Source: Collybia mongolica (Eukaryota > Basidiomycota > Agaricomycetes > Agaricales > Clitocybaceae). Taken from it: a stretch of DNA of 64,000 bases. The number at the start of each line of letters is the position of its first letter. The first letter of the stretch is position 1. Shown in pieces: positions 54,230-64,000 of this stretch. Made by a program: the position numbers and the translations under genes. The notes below the pieces were generated by a model, which did no database searches, was not told the DNA's origin, and saw nothing but the letters and a program-made list of their open reading frames with translations. The DNA lies in contig JAAXNY010000001.1 of NCBI GenBank assembly GCA_013420905.1, positions 5,394,001 to 5,458,000 on the forward strand. Reading direction: 5' to 3'.

Positions 54230-55609
54230 ATGCAAGCTGCTGCTCCCCGAGAAAAGTACAGCTCAAATGGATCTAAAGACAGTTCAAACGTTGTTATGCA
54301 GAGCCACTCAACAGACACATTCTTTCGCCCAGCCACACTCAGTGAGCAAGAATCCGTTTGGCGCGATCGCTACTATTTCTTTCAGAAACACGGCTACACC
54401 TTGCGCCCTCGATACCATCCAGATTGGAAAGCTTCATGGGTCGGCACAACTCTCGACCCTCTGTATTGCGAAGACTCTATCCGGCCCATCGTGTGTTTCT
54501 AATGGTGCATCATCGTCCTCCACTAAGAGTCGCCCCTTGTTTAGATGCCAATGTTAATGGATGCGGGCAACGAGGATGGCCAGCGCGTATGCATCAAACG
54601 TATAGAAAGGAGAACGGGAGAAACGGCCGTTGGACGATATTTGACATCCAAACAATTGCTCCAGGACAAGGCAAATCATTGTGTACCCATCCTTAGTTCG
54701 TTTGAGGATCCGAACTCACCCGACACAAGTTATATTGTTATGCCGCTCCTTCGACCCTTTGATGATCCCGAATTTGGAGCCCTTGGGGAGGTGGTTGATT
54801 TTGTAACACAGACTCTCGAGGTTCGCAACCATGTACAGCCCTCCGTCTTTAATTCACTCATCCATTCGTCTAGGGTTTGGTTTTTATGCACAAGCACAGG
54901 ATTTCGCATGGGTGCGTTAACCGAATTTTACTTACTCCACCCTGTCAATGTGATTTGTTCCAGGGATCTCACTGGGGTCAATATCATGATGGACGCATTA
55001 CCGATTTTCCCTCGAGGATGGCACTTCGTCTCTCCTAGTTTCAGTCCAGACGGCCGTGATGTCCTCAAGCCCCTCGCGCGCATCGACAACCCTGTTCGAT
55101 ACTACCTCATCGATTTTGATTGTTCCATCCAATTTCACCCGGGACAAAGCCCAGTTATATATGGCCTAGGAGGGCGCGATAACGATGTTCCAGAATTATT
55201 CGAACGCAAATCGTTCGATCATTTCAAACTAGACGTCTTCACTCTCGGGAATGTCTTTTTAAAGGACTTCAAACAGGTAAATCAATCACTAACGTGTCAT
55301 GCATCCCTGACTAATATTATTCAGAAATACCTTGGGCTCGAATTTTTGACGAGCTTGACGGACACTATGATGATTCGCGATCCTCAAATACGTCCTACAG
55401 CACAGGAGGCACTTCACCAGTGGTATAGAATTAGAGATGGCCTAAATATCTCCACTGCGCGTTGGCGTCTTCGAAAGCTTGATGAATCTGTTGGAGAACG
55501 CGTAATCAATACCGTTGCTGCGGCCCGAGATAATTTAATGCATCTATTTCACGGGGATGTAAGTCGACATATATTTGTCTTAGTAGACTTGCGGATTAAA
55601 GTTGTATAG
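54230..55609 (+). CDS. Fungal protein kinase-like protein with altered catalytic motifs
   Basis: Exons: 54230 to about 54489, 54545 to about 54818, about 54875-54911, 54964 to about 55275 and a last exon to 55609. Order: FFQKHGYTLRPRYHPDWKAS and CEDSIRP near the start, as in basidiomycete kinase-like proteins; VCIKRIERRTGE holds the expected ATP-binding lysine; YIVMPLLRPFDDPEFG is the hinge; then GLVFMHKHRISH joined to GDLTGVNIMMD. The catalytic loop is therefore HGD-L..-N, not HRD. The metal-binding motif is YYLIDFDCSI, DFD instead of DFG. Later GLGGRDNDVPELF, FDHFKLDVFTLG and RDPQIRPTAQEALHQW fit the C-lobe. The Asp and Asn residues are kept, so activity is possible but unproven. The start is chosen at the first ATG of the block. 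Confidence 0.7.
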
Positions 55610-56308
55610 GAGAGGAGAACATGGTCCAACCCATGAAGTGATCGTACGCATCAATATTCGGGCGCCACCCAGTGGCATATCTTGTCACCCTCGATTTACC
55701 CGAGATTATCACCCACGTACCTGTTCAAGCGCAAGTTTGGCGGACGTCCACTCTGTCTGCCGTGCGCGTTAGCAGACAACCTCCCGTACGACTAGTTAGA
55801 ACAGTTTCTACTGAGTGTCACGACGACAGTTATAATAGACTCAGAATTGAGATAGGGAACCTTGTTCCTAAATAAAGAACATGCCAGCGACTGGAGACCT
55901 GGACTTGAATGATTGTATGGGTCTGTTGCAGTGTAATAATGTTTTTGCCCTGTGAGAGTCAATCGAGCCGTGAACTAACCGATCTAGTCCGGTCGCAATA
56001 ACGGTACAACCGTGCGTGAGATAAGCACTTGAGTCATACCTACGTAACATACAATTTTTCTATACTATCTTGTTAGCAGGCATATGATTCACCCCATTTG
56101 TTTGTACTCTGATGTGAGCAGTGGACACGTCAGATCGAATTGGATACTGCATGTTAAAAGCCGTGTACTGCATACTCTGAGCGCGCGTAGCAACTCTACC
56201 CGGCCTCACAAGGAGGCCACTCGATTCGGTCAAGCCTACTGGCGCCTCGAGGCTGGGTGGTACCCACAAACTAAATCACCTAACCTGCTAGAGGATTGTG
56301 GGTCCAAT
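55610..56308. other. No recognisable gene; left flank of the CACTA element
   Basis: Short open frames only. The last bases (AAT at 56306-56308) would be the 3-bp target duplicate of the CACTA element, which cannot be confirmed because the right end is outside the window. Confidence 0.4.
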
Positions 56309-56340
56309 CACTACATGATGCTGTGTCTAACTCAGGGATG

Positions 56341-56700
56341 ATGCTCAGTAAAAAGGATTAGTCAGGTAAAGGTCTGATTGAAGTCGTTCCTAGTCGAGTC
56401 TTGTCAGGTCCCTTAAAAGCACGACTAAAATCCGTGTTTAGTGACGATCGCCTGACTGCGAAAGTCATCAAAAAGTCCTGTCAGGTCAGGTTGCCTGAAA
56501 ATCCAAAAGAAAAAAAATTTGTCAAAAGTCGAGTACAGTCTTGTAATAGTCGTATTACCAGTCCACCTCTAGTCTTGTGGTAGTCTTATTCAGTCCTGCT
56601 GGGCTGGTCCTGCTCCAGTCGTCTTATAGTCACTCGACTAGAATATAGTCAGGCTCAGGTCGGACTCAGGTCAGGCTCAGGTCAAGCTGGGGTCAGGTTG
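56341..56700. repeat. AGTC-rich subterminal region of the CACTA element
   Basis: By hand count about 16 AGTC and 4 GACT words in 360 bp, against about 3 expected by chance. CAGGTC and TCAGGTCAGG words overlap them near 56475 and 56650-56695. It is probably a set of binding sites for an element protein, as in plant CACTA elements; this is inference. Confidence 0.75.
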
Positions 56701-56771
56701 AATAAATATTAATCATTGGGCGCAAATATCAAAACAGGGGGGGGGAGGGTTATTCAATACCGCTGCGCTAC

Positions 56772-59504
56772 TCAAATACCACCGGCCTTCGACTTCCCTG
56801 CTACCTTCTGTGCACTTCTCTTAGCCTTGCGCTGCAAAAATCATAAGTAAAAAAGCACTCGCTTGAAAAAGAATTCACTTACCTGTTTGAGGATGTTCGC
56901 GATATACTCGGGAGAAGGTCGTTGGTGTGCTGGAGCATCGAGGATTGCTGTCAACAGATCTAGGATGCAGTCAGCTACAAGACTTCATGGTATACTTTAT
57001 CAAATCCACTTACCATCCTTGGTCCGCATTTTCTTGGTCGAAGCTGTCGTGAGGTTCGAGGCTATCATCCATTGCTTCAGTTCCTCCTTTGTAAGTAGCT
57101 GATGGCAACGTAAGATCGATTGATCAGTGAAAGTCCGATAAAGTGAGGGCCAAGCACGTACTGAGAGACTAGCCTTCAAGTCAGTTGTGATATTGGCCGG
57201 CGCCGGTGCTGAAGTCGACTGCGAAGGAACGGGCGGGGTTGTCATGCCAGGGCCATCTGTGGTACCTAACATCGAAGGTGTCGGCAAAGAGTTTGTGTTT
57301 GACGAAGAGTTCGCGATGGAAGTCATCTCTACAGTCTGGACGGTCGCCAGCAAAGGAGCTGGGGAAGAAGGTGGCGGTGGCGGCGACGGCGACACATGGG
57401 ATGATGAAGGGATGGGTGGCGGTGTCACCGGACGGGCTTGCAGGTTTGTTGAGGGTGCCGATGGTCTTGCTTGGACTGTCTAGATGAAATCAATAACAAT
57501 TCATTGAAACAAAGATAGATTTAAAACATACTGCCAATCCCTTTGCCTTGTTCCACAAATTCCAGAGTACTTCAATGAGGTTTTGCAGGTATGCATCGCT
57601 CAGATAACTGCTGGTTTTGATACCTTGATCGAAACATATGTGCCGCGCCACTTTGCAAGTTTTGATGGTTGCCGCGATCAGTTGACGTGCCATGTCCGTC
57701 GTCCCAACAGAATCCCAGGACTGAAGAACAGATGTCAAAGTCATACCTCCACTTGTGAACTGATAATGGCCCCAACAGCTACCATTATCGTCTTCGGAGA
57801 GATCGGGGGCATATGGATCGGCCGTCTCGATCCGGGAAAGAAAGTCCGTCGTGGCGGTCGGTGTTGGCCCTCTGCGAAAGTTCGGATCCTGCTCCATCGC
57901 AGCCAGGAGGTCAGTAGCATGTGGGATTGAGGGAAACTCATGCAAGAAATAATCTGGAGGAGGATTGGAATATCAGAAAAGCTATTAGTAGGAAATTGAC
58001 TGTTACCTTTGAGGGAATGATCTTTTATGGCACGTGTAAATCAAAAAAAATTCCGGAGTTGTTCAAAAAAATATACGCACAAGACATGTCGACATTGATG
58101 AACGACAAAGTGCCAATCCGACCTGTAGTTGATGGTTTGCTGCCAAAATTTACCGAAGTGCAATCCATGCCATCGTCTTGATTTGAAGCACCCCCATTGC
58201 TCACGTCCACGCGCGTTTTCTTTGTCTGAGGGGCTTTGTGGGGAGAAAAAGGCTCTGCTCGTTTTCGACCCTTGACGCTTGATGATGGTAAAGGGTTGTG
58301 ATCTTCGCAAGGATCTCCGTGATTTGCTAGCAAAGAGGGGTCAGTGAAGTCACACTTCACCATGTGGGTGGTACGTACTTGGTGAAGCGAAGATGCTCAT
58401 CGCATCTGTGTTTGCATTGCTGTAGTCCTCCTTGTCCTTCTGCATCTGCTTTTCCTTCCCCTTTCCTTTCGCCTTCCCGTTCCCGTTCTCAACCTCGTCC
58501 TCATCCTTCTTCTCCTTCCCCTTTGTCTTCAACTTATCCCTTTTCTTCTTCTTTTCTGACTTCTTGTGTGGACTTGCAGGTTTGGCAGGTAGTTCGTCGC
58601 TGGTGTCGTTGATGCTGTTATCAAGTGCAGCCAGTAGAGAATTACCTAATATTTGTTCAGCCTTCCAATGAGGTGCACAGAGTGCGACTAGCGGCTGCAT
58701 TTTTTCGAGCTTCTGGATTGCTTCCGTCCAAGCTACTGGGTGGTATGTCCGATAAAATGTTTTCGACCTTTTAGCATCCTCTTTGCCCTTCAATCGAGGA
58801 TCGTGAGGAAATGGTAGTTGTCGCAGTTCATGTCGTATCATTCGGGCACATGCCTTGATATTGTTCCATTCTCCCATTGATGCCATGCTACCATTAGGAT
58901 GGCGAATACACTTGTCCATTGATGGCCGCGATGGGTTGGAAATGGTCACACCAACCAGTGGATCCTTCCGACAGTCTTCTAGGGTCCAGAGCACTTCCTC
59001 TGGATACTGAGGAGGTCGTGTAGCTGATCGAACGGGTGGAGATGAAGTGCTCGAAATTTGTTGCGAAATAGAATCGCTTGGTGCCACTGATGTCCCACGG
59101 GAACCAAAGAAAGAGTCGCCTTGCCTAAATAAACAAATTACATTGTCAAATTTCATTGTTTTGAGAAAAATAAAAATAAAACTGGACAACATGGAGACTG
59201 GAGTCCTTAAGTTTGGGGCGGCCTTAAGCAATTGGATTTCTTCTCGAGCAGACTGAAGCTCAGAAGTAAGCGACTTGTTCTCGTTCCAGAGTTGTTTTTT
59301 CAAATCCGAATCCTGGAACATCTGGCTCGTTGCCTCTTGAAGCTGTTGATACAACTTTTGAACGTGCGGGTTTCTCAAGACCTCCGCTAGTGCGAGTTCC
59401 TTGATGTCATAGGGAGATGTCATGGAAGGCAGTGAGAGGGACGTCGATGTTGTAGGTTGGTAAAGTGGGTCCAAAGATGGTGTCCCATAGGTGAATGAGT
59501 TCAT
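56772..59504 (-). CDS. CACTA-element accessory protein, divergent from the transposase
   Basis: Several exons on the minus strand. Start MNSFTYGTPSLDPLYQPTTS, then coiled-coil-like helices (LQEATSQMFQDSDLKKQLWN and NKSLTSELQSAREEIQLL). A mixed domain follows (VLWTLEDCRKDPLVGVTISN; WTEAIQKLEKMQPLVALCAP). Next is a strongly basic/acidic low-complexity run (HKKSEKKKKRDKLKTKGKEK). Later exons carry HATDLLAAMEQDPNFRRGPT, a proline-rich part and TKEELKQWMIASNLTTAS. The last small exons read PAHQRPSPEYIANILKQ and RKAKRSAQKVAGKSKAGGI, with the stop at 56772-56774. No catalytic motif. It fills the place of the TNPA-like DNA-binding partner in plant CACTA elements, but homology is not shown. The ATG at 59504 is preferred over an upstream ATG at 59573. 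Confidence 0.68.
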
Positions 59505-59633
59505 TTTCAAGTTTGTGGTAGAGAATTGAAAATAATAGAAGTGCGAACTTGATTCACGTGATGGGAACTTCAACTTGGGTGCTCGTTATCGATTGTCGCT
59601 ATCTAGTATTGCGTTATCTCGAATGAAACTATC
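59505..59633. promoter_or_regulatory. Divergent intergenic region between the two main CACTA genes
   Basis: About 130 bp between opposite starts (59504 minus, 59634 plus), so both promoters must be here or overlap the leaders. It contains TATCTCGAATGAAACTATC near 59605. A bidirectional promoter is inferred from spacing. Confidence 0.45.
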
Positions 59634-62600
59634 TTGCCATTAAACACCATGTATTGCCATTGCTCACAGTGTTTCCCTTCCCGAATTCGCAAGTTGCGGA
59701 CTGTACTTCTACATTTCAACCGCGATAAAGATCAATTAAAATCAAGTAACCATGCACCTGACTATATGCGGCACCTGCAGCAATGTATTTCGAAGACTTC
59801 TGAGGCATTGCAGAAATTGGATGTCTCTGGTATCTATATAGATCTTCCATATACTATGACATGCTTATGGCATTCCAGCTGGTACTGATGCTTCAGCAAC
59901 CTCAGATGAAATGAATACCAGTGGAGATGACTCAGATAGTGGTTCTGCTGGTGAGAGAGAGGATATGGGTATGTGACATACTGTTTTGATGGCAAATTTA
60001 ACTGTGCTTCAGATAAAATGGATACTAGTGGAGACGATTCAGATAGCGGTGACGATGGTGATGATGAGAATAGCAATCTTGACAGTACTGAAAGTCAGGA
60101 TCTGGGTATTGATCAGAATATCTGTGGCGACTATAGGACCAGCAATGAAGACAATGGGTACCCATTTGGTGTGTCTAAGCCAACCTTCGCTTTATGCAAT
60201 TAACATGTATGTCCTGCAGTTGATAATTCTCCCCTGGCAGGTATTGAGTTTCAGGAGAGTAATATTTTATCTTTGGAGGGTAAATTTGGTTTACCTCCAC
60301 AGACTAATTCAATGCTCAATGTTCTTTAACCTCCTCATTTGACTTTTTAGATCAGTCAGTCAATACTTCTGGTACCTCTGCTTCTGAGTCTTCTGAGTCA
60401 GAAGATTTGCAAGAGAGGTTTATTTCTGCAACACCCAGCGATCTCTCTTCTGTTGAAGACTCTGATAATGATGTGATGGAAGTGGAGACTGGAGGAGATG
60501 AGATGAGGGTTCTCAATCAACTTCCAGATGCTGTTCAGAGGCTCCAGAAAGAACTTCTGGGAGACTATAAACTTCCACAAGTGCCACCAGTGGGCTCCGA
60601 GGGTGCAGAGCCCTTGACTATCGAGGAAAGGACTAGTCTTGAGCATTTTATTGCTTGGAGCAAAAGCCGAGGAACTGTTCAGGGGTATGCAATGCATGGC
60701 GCGGTTTTGGAAAAAGCATCTGGGATATCAATTTTAAGCCTATACTTGGTCAGAAAGCTTGTGGAGCATCTGACCAAGCTTTCACCTGTCTTCATTGACA
60801 TGTGCCGAGCCAGTTGTATTGCATACACTGGGCCCTACAAGGATCTGGATTCCTGTCCTTTTGTTCACAAAGGAGGGATTACATGTGGACGGCCACGGTA
60901 CAAGCCACAACGTAGCCCATCTGGCAATAAAAAACCCTATGCTCAACTCATGGTTCTGCCTATCGTGCCCACCATTCAGGCCATGTATGCAAATGCTGAG
61001 ATGGCCACACTCCTGCGACACCGAGACAGTCATTTGAAGCAAGCATTGCATCTTTTTGGCACTGCAAAACAAACATATTCAGATTTTGGAGATTCACAAA
61101 TGCATATGGTGCATCACCAAAAGCTCAATCTCTTTCAGGACCCATGTGACACCGCTTTTGCTCTTTCAACTGATGGGGCCCAACTCACCATGAAGAAAGT
61201 ATCAAATACTTGGCTGGTTCTGTTCATCATTCTCAATTTACCAGGCGAGCTGCGATATAAAGGTTTACAAACATTAATTCCATTAGCAACACCTGGTCCA
61301 CATTCTCCTGGAGAAATTGAATCATTTTTACGCTCTGTTTTTGAGGAACTTGCAATGGCTAGCGAAGGGATATGGACATGGGATGCAGTTGATTCCTCAT
61401 ACTTTGTGTTACATGGCAGCCTTTGCATGGTGTTGGGAGATATGCTGGGATCTGCCAAGCTTAATGGAATGGCTGGACACTCTGCAATTTTTGGAGATCG
61501 TTTTAGTCTGGTGAAGGGAGCTCGCTCTAGCCTCCAGAAGGGAGCAAAGGCACAGTACTATCCAATATCCCCACCAGACAATCAGAACAAGGAATACAAT
61601 CCCACTCGACCCACTTACGACCTCAACAATTTGCCTATGCGAACCTCAGCTGACTACTGGCATACGATAGAAAGGATATCAAGTGCCAAAACCAAGAAAG
61701 AAGTCACCCTCATTACAAAAATGACTGGCATATCACGGTTGCCTCTCTGTGCTGCAAGTCCAGCTTTCATCCATCCTACTTTCTTTCCACTTGATCCCTT
61801 TCATTTGTTCTATGAAAACTGCATGGCCTTCCTTTGGGATACATGGGCTCAAAGCAAACCTGGCGATTCCTTCTATATTCCTCAAGATAAGCTGATGCAA
61901 CTAGGAGATTTGGTTGCAAAAGCTATGTCCACACTTCCACCATCTTTTTGTGGATCAATCCGAGATCCATTTTTGAAACGGCACAGCCAGTATAAAGTCT
62001 ATGAATGGATGGGACTGTTGCACTGGTATATTATACCAATTGGGGTTGAAATTGGAATCAATTCCATGGTGCTGCAAAACTTCTCCCTTTTTGCACAGGC
62101 AATCGAATTTGCAATGACACTCAAAGCAAGATCACGAGGTGACCTGGAGCAGCTGCACAAGATCATCGTTGATTTTCTTACAACCTTCGAAAAGCTGTAT
62201 GTGGGTTCTGACCCAAACAACATCTCAAGGGCCAGGCTCTGCATATTCCAGTTAATTCATGTGCCAGCACATATTGCCTGGAATGGATCAATCAGGGTTG
62301 GGTCTCAAGCTACTGTGGAGAGGAGTATTGGGGAAATGAGCAGTCGAATCCGATCAAAGAAAGCTGTTTTCGCAAATCTTAGCAATCAGATAAAGGAGCG
62401 AGAGCAGTTGAAGATTCTCCTTCTCCGTTATCCCGAATTGTATATCAAAAAGGAAGGTTCTGGGCATTCAGGAAACAACAACACCCTTGTAAAAAAAATC
62501 AATATCACCAAGAGAGAGCTGAAGGAAGGGGAGCCTCTTCTAGGACACTTAGAGGCTATTGCCAAGTTTGCAGATTTTGAATTTGATCTGGACACTGTGA

Positions 62601-63116
62601 AATCGGGTATCAGGAGGTGGGGAAAGTTTCATGTAAATTCAAAGACCTTGATTCACAGTTGTCTGAGCGATTCAAAGTCTGCCCATGGAGACAGTCGCAG
62701 ATATTCTCGATGGTTTGAGGTAATTAATGTCACAAGCATAAAATCACAGATGCTGAATGGATACTGTGTAGGCGTCTATTCCTCAGATGGATGGATCCCA
62801 AAACTCAGTAGTTGGAGAAGCACTTGCATTTTATGAGTTGCTTAAGGCACCCAAGCAAGTGATGGTAGTTTGTCGATTGTTGACTAAAATGGAAGATGTC
62901 TTGGGAGCTTGGCGAGGAATATGGTCTTCCAGTCTCACTGTGCTGCCAGCTGCACAACTTGTTGATAATGTTGGAATTTGGCAGGCAGAGAGAGCAGGAG
63001 CAAAGGTTTGGGCACTTAGGAAACACCCAGGGTTGGCAATGTTAACAGCAGCAGAGACAGACACCTTGGACAGTGATGAGAAGGTTGGATCAAATGATAA
63101 TTCAGATATTGAATAG
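59634..63116 (+). CDS. CACTA/Plavaka-type transposase (Tnp2 family), multi-exon
   Basis: The N-terminus MPLNTMYCHCSQC with a following H..H is a zinc-binding-type start typical of this class (the ATG at 59649 is also possible). Small exons to about 60350 encode an acidic Ser/Asp linker. The main exon (about 60350-62718) codes the Tnp2-like core: ALSTDGAQLTMKKVSNTWLV holds the DG pair, then LVLFIILNLPGELRYKGLQT, LNGMAGHSAIFGDRFSLVKG, HPTFFPLDPFHLFYENCMAF and VGSQATVERSIGEMSSRIRS. The last exons give LAFYELLKAPKQVMVVCRLL and AAQLVDNVGIWQAERAG and end DNSDIE at 63116. No stop lies in the main exon. Splice joins at 59830-60340 and 62718-62800 are approximate. It is likely the enzyme that excises the element. 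Confidence 0.8.
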
Positions 63117-63240
63117 TGCTCAGAATCGGCAGTACCATGGTTGTAAAACTATAGTAGCTACATAAATATAGTATCATTTCTATGTCAATAAACATGCAAG
63201 ATGCAAGCAATATAAATGTCCACCCAACACCCCAATTTAA

Positions 63241-63804
63241 CTAATCCTCAGCCGGCCTTTTTGACTGATGTGCATGCTTCCTAAGGGCTCTGAAATATGC
63301 TTGCCGAAGGACTTTTTTGTAAAGTCTTGTTTGAGGAATTGACAAGGGAAATGCAGGTCGGCTTTGAAGATTCCGACGGACAGGGCCAAGTAGCGAGGAT
63401 CGGCGGGGCAATGGTGTGCCGAGGACAAGGAAGGGGTTCTTGATTATTGGTTTTCCAATGGCAGGTGGTGGCACAGTGATGGTTGGTGGAAGAGTAGCGG
63501 ATTGAGGAATGAGTGAATGGGATGGAGGAGGTTGCTGGCTTGAGATCAAGCCTAGGATGATTCTCGTTCGATCGGATTGCCCTTCGCAGGTGGAAGCGTC
63601 AGAACGGGAATCCGCAAGCAGGCGAACGGCCTTCGAGGTGCATGGAGCGAGCGAAGGAGTTGCGGGGGCAGGGGACATAGCGCACCCACACGGTCTACCA
63701 TCTTTTGTCCTCGCAGGGTGGTCGGCCTTCGTCGGAGAGTTAGAATAGGCCGTGGGTCCTTGGTTTTCATCAAAAAACACTGATTCTGTCCGTTTAAGTG
63801 GCAT
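63241..63804 (-). CDS. Small CACTA-element gene, unknown function (187 aa)
   Basis: A single open frame from ATG at 63804 to stop at 63241, convergent with the transposase (125 bp between their ends). Proline/serine-rich; basic C-terminus (RLYKKVLRQAYFRALRKHAH then QSKRPAED). One CGCAMSPAPATPSLAPC segment holds several cysteines. No known motif. Upstream exons may exist beyond 63804. It may serve the same element, or be a host gene caught inside it. Confidence 0.5.
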   Translation of the reverse strand: MPLKRTESVFFDENQGPTAYSNSPTKADHPARTKDGRPCGCAMSPAPATPSLAPCTSKAVRLLADSRSDASTCEGQSDRTRIILGLISSQQPPPSHSLIPQSATLPPTITVPPPAIGKPIIKNPFLVLGTPLPRRSSLLGPVRRNLQSRPAFPLSIPQTRLYKKVLRQAYFRALRKHAHQSKRPAED

Positions 63805-64000
63805 CTGACTTCAAGAAAAGAGGGGGATCAAGGGATCTGAGAGGGAGAAGACTTACCTATTCCTACTTGCAGATGTCGAGAGCTAGCGGCTGTGGGTGCA
63901 GCTTTGGAAACGGAGGCACTCGGATTGAGTAACTCGCAGCAACGCAAGGCGACAAAAGATCCACGTGGATCCACTGGCAGAGCCGAGCGCCGACTCACAT
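63805..64000. other. Window end, no feature seen
   Basis: About 196 bp without recognisable sequence; presumably still inside the CACTA element. Confidence 0.35.

Larger units (their letters stand above)
56309..64000. mobile_element. CACTA/EnSpm (Plavaka-like) transposon, left part; right end outside window
   Basis: The left terminus begins CACTACATGATGCTG at 56309. Directly inside lies a region dense in AGTC/GACT words, like the subterminal repeats of CACTA elements. It is followed by a divergent accessory gene, a Tnp2-family transposase and a third gene in the opposite direction. The element extends past 64000, so neither the right repeat nor the target duplication can be checked. Confidence 0.72.

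Noticed and set aside
1..64000. tRNA and rRNA genes
   Set aside because: No cloverleaf-like or rRNA-like sequence was recognised by eye; a covariance-model scan would be needed for certainty.

Overview
This window looks like a transposon-rich stretch of a basidiomycete genome, most likely an Agaricomycete. The evidence is eukaryotic genes with many short (about 50-65 bp) GT..AG introns, fungal-type NACHT/NLR genes, serpentine membrane protein families typical of mushrooms and relatives, and KDZ-type and CACTA/Plavaka-type transposons. No rRNA, tRNA or CRISPR was recognised. The species cannot be fixed from sequence reading alone.

Layout. 1-7.4 kb: sparse sequence with a membrane-protein gene (1.8-2.8 kb, minus), a relic of a NACHT gene (4.5-4.9 kb) and a complete small secreted cysteine-rich protein gene (5.1-5.4 kb). 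7.4-12.7 kb: an apparently intact Ty1/copia retrotransposon with two 382-bp LTRs that read as identical and a 5-bp target duplication. 12.7-15.3 kb: a broken NLR gene whose Walker A motif has been deleted. 15.5-20.2 kb: the best host gene of the window, a 14-exon phosphatidylserine decarboxylase of the Psd2 (C2-domain) type whose reconstructed exons stay in frame over 1309 codons. 22.4-25.1 kb: two 645-bp hAT-derived copies in opposite orientation, each with its own 8-bp target duplication.

27.3-41.5 kb is the standout: a 14.1-kb DNA transposon bounded by near-identical 272-bp terminal inverted repeats. It encodes an apparently intact 1142-aa CxC2/KDZ transposase plus four cargo genes (702 aa with repeated acidic motifs, 796 aa with a proline-rich repeat tail, 913 aa with a Zn2Cys6-type cluster, 161 aa). 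All five genes can be joined across introns without a frame break. The element also carries an asymmetric 90-bp subterminal array, palindromes, an intronic minisatellite and dispersed short words.

After it come a NACHT gene with intact Walker A and B motifs (41.8-42.8 kb), a 7TM gene (43.4-44.7 kb), a second membrane-gene piece ending beside a complete Tc1/mariner-like transposon (45.5-48.6 kb, perfect 30-bp TIRs, TA duplication), another 7TM gene (49.6-51.2 kb), a second small secreted protein (51.9-52.3 kb), a membrane/coiled-coil gene (53.1-54.0 kb) and a kinase-like gene (54.2-55.6 kb). From 56.3 kb to the window end lies the left part of a CACTA/EnSpm (Plavaka-like) element: its CACTA terminus, a dense AGTC-rich subterminal region, a divergently transcribed accessory gene, a Tnp2-family transposase and a further small gene. 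Its right end is outside the window.

Together, five unrelated transposon types sit among NLR, secreted-protein and receptor-like genes, the usual fast-evolving compartment of a fungal genome. Family assignments come from remembered motif patterns, not searches; intron borders are inferred from GT..AG signals and frame continuity.
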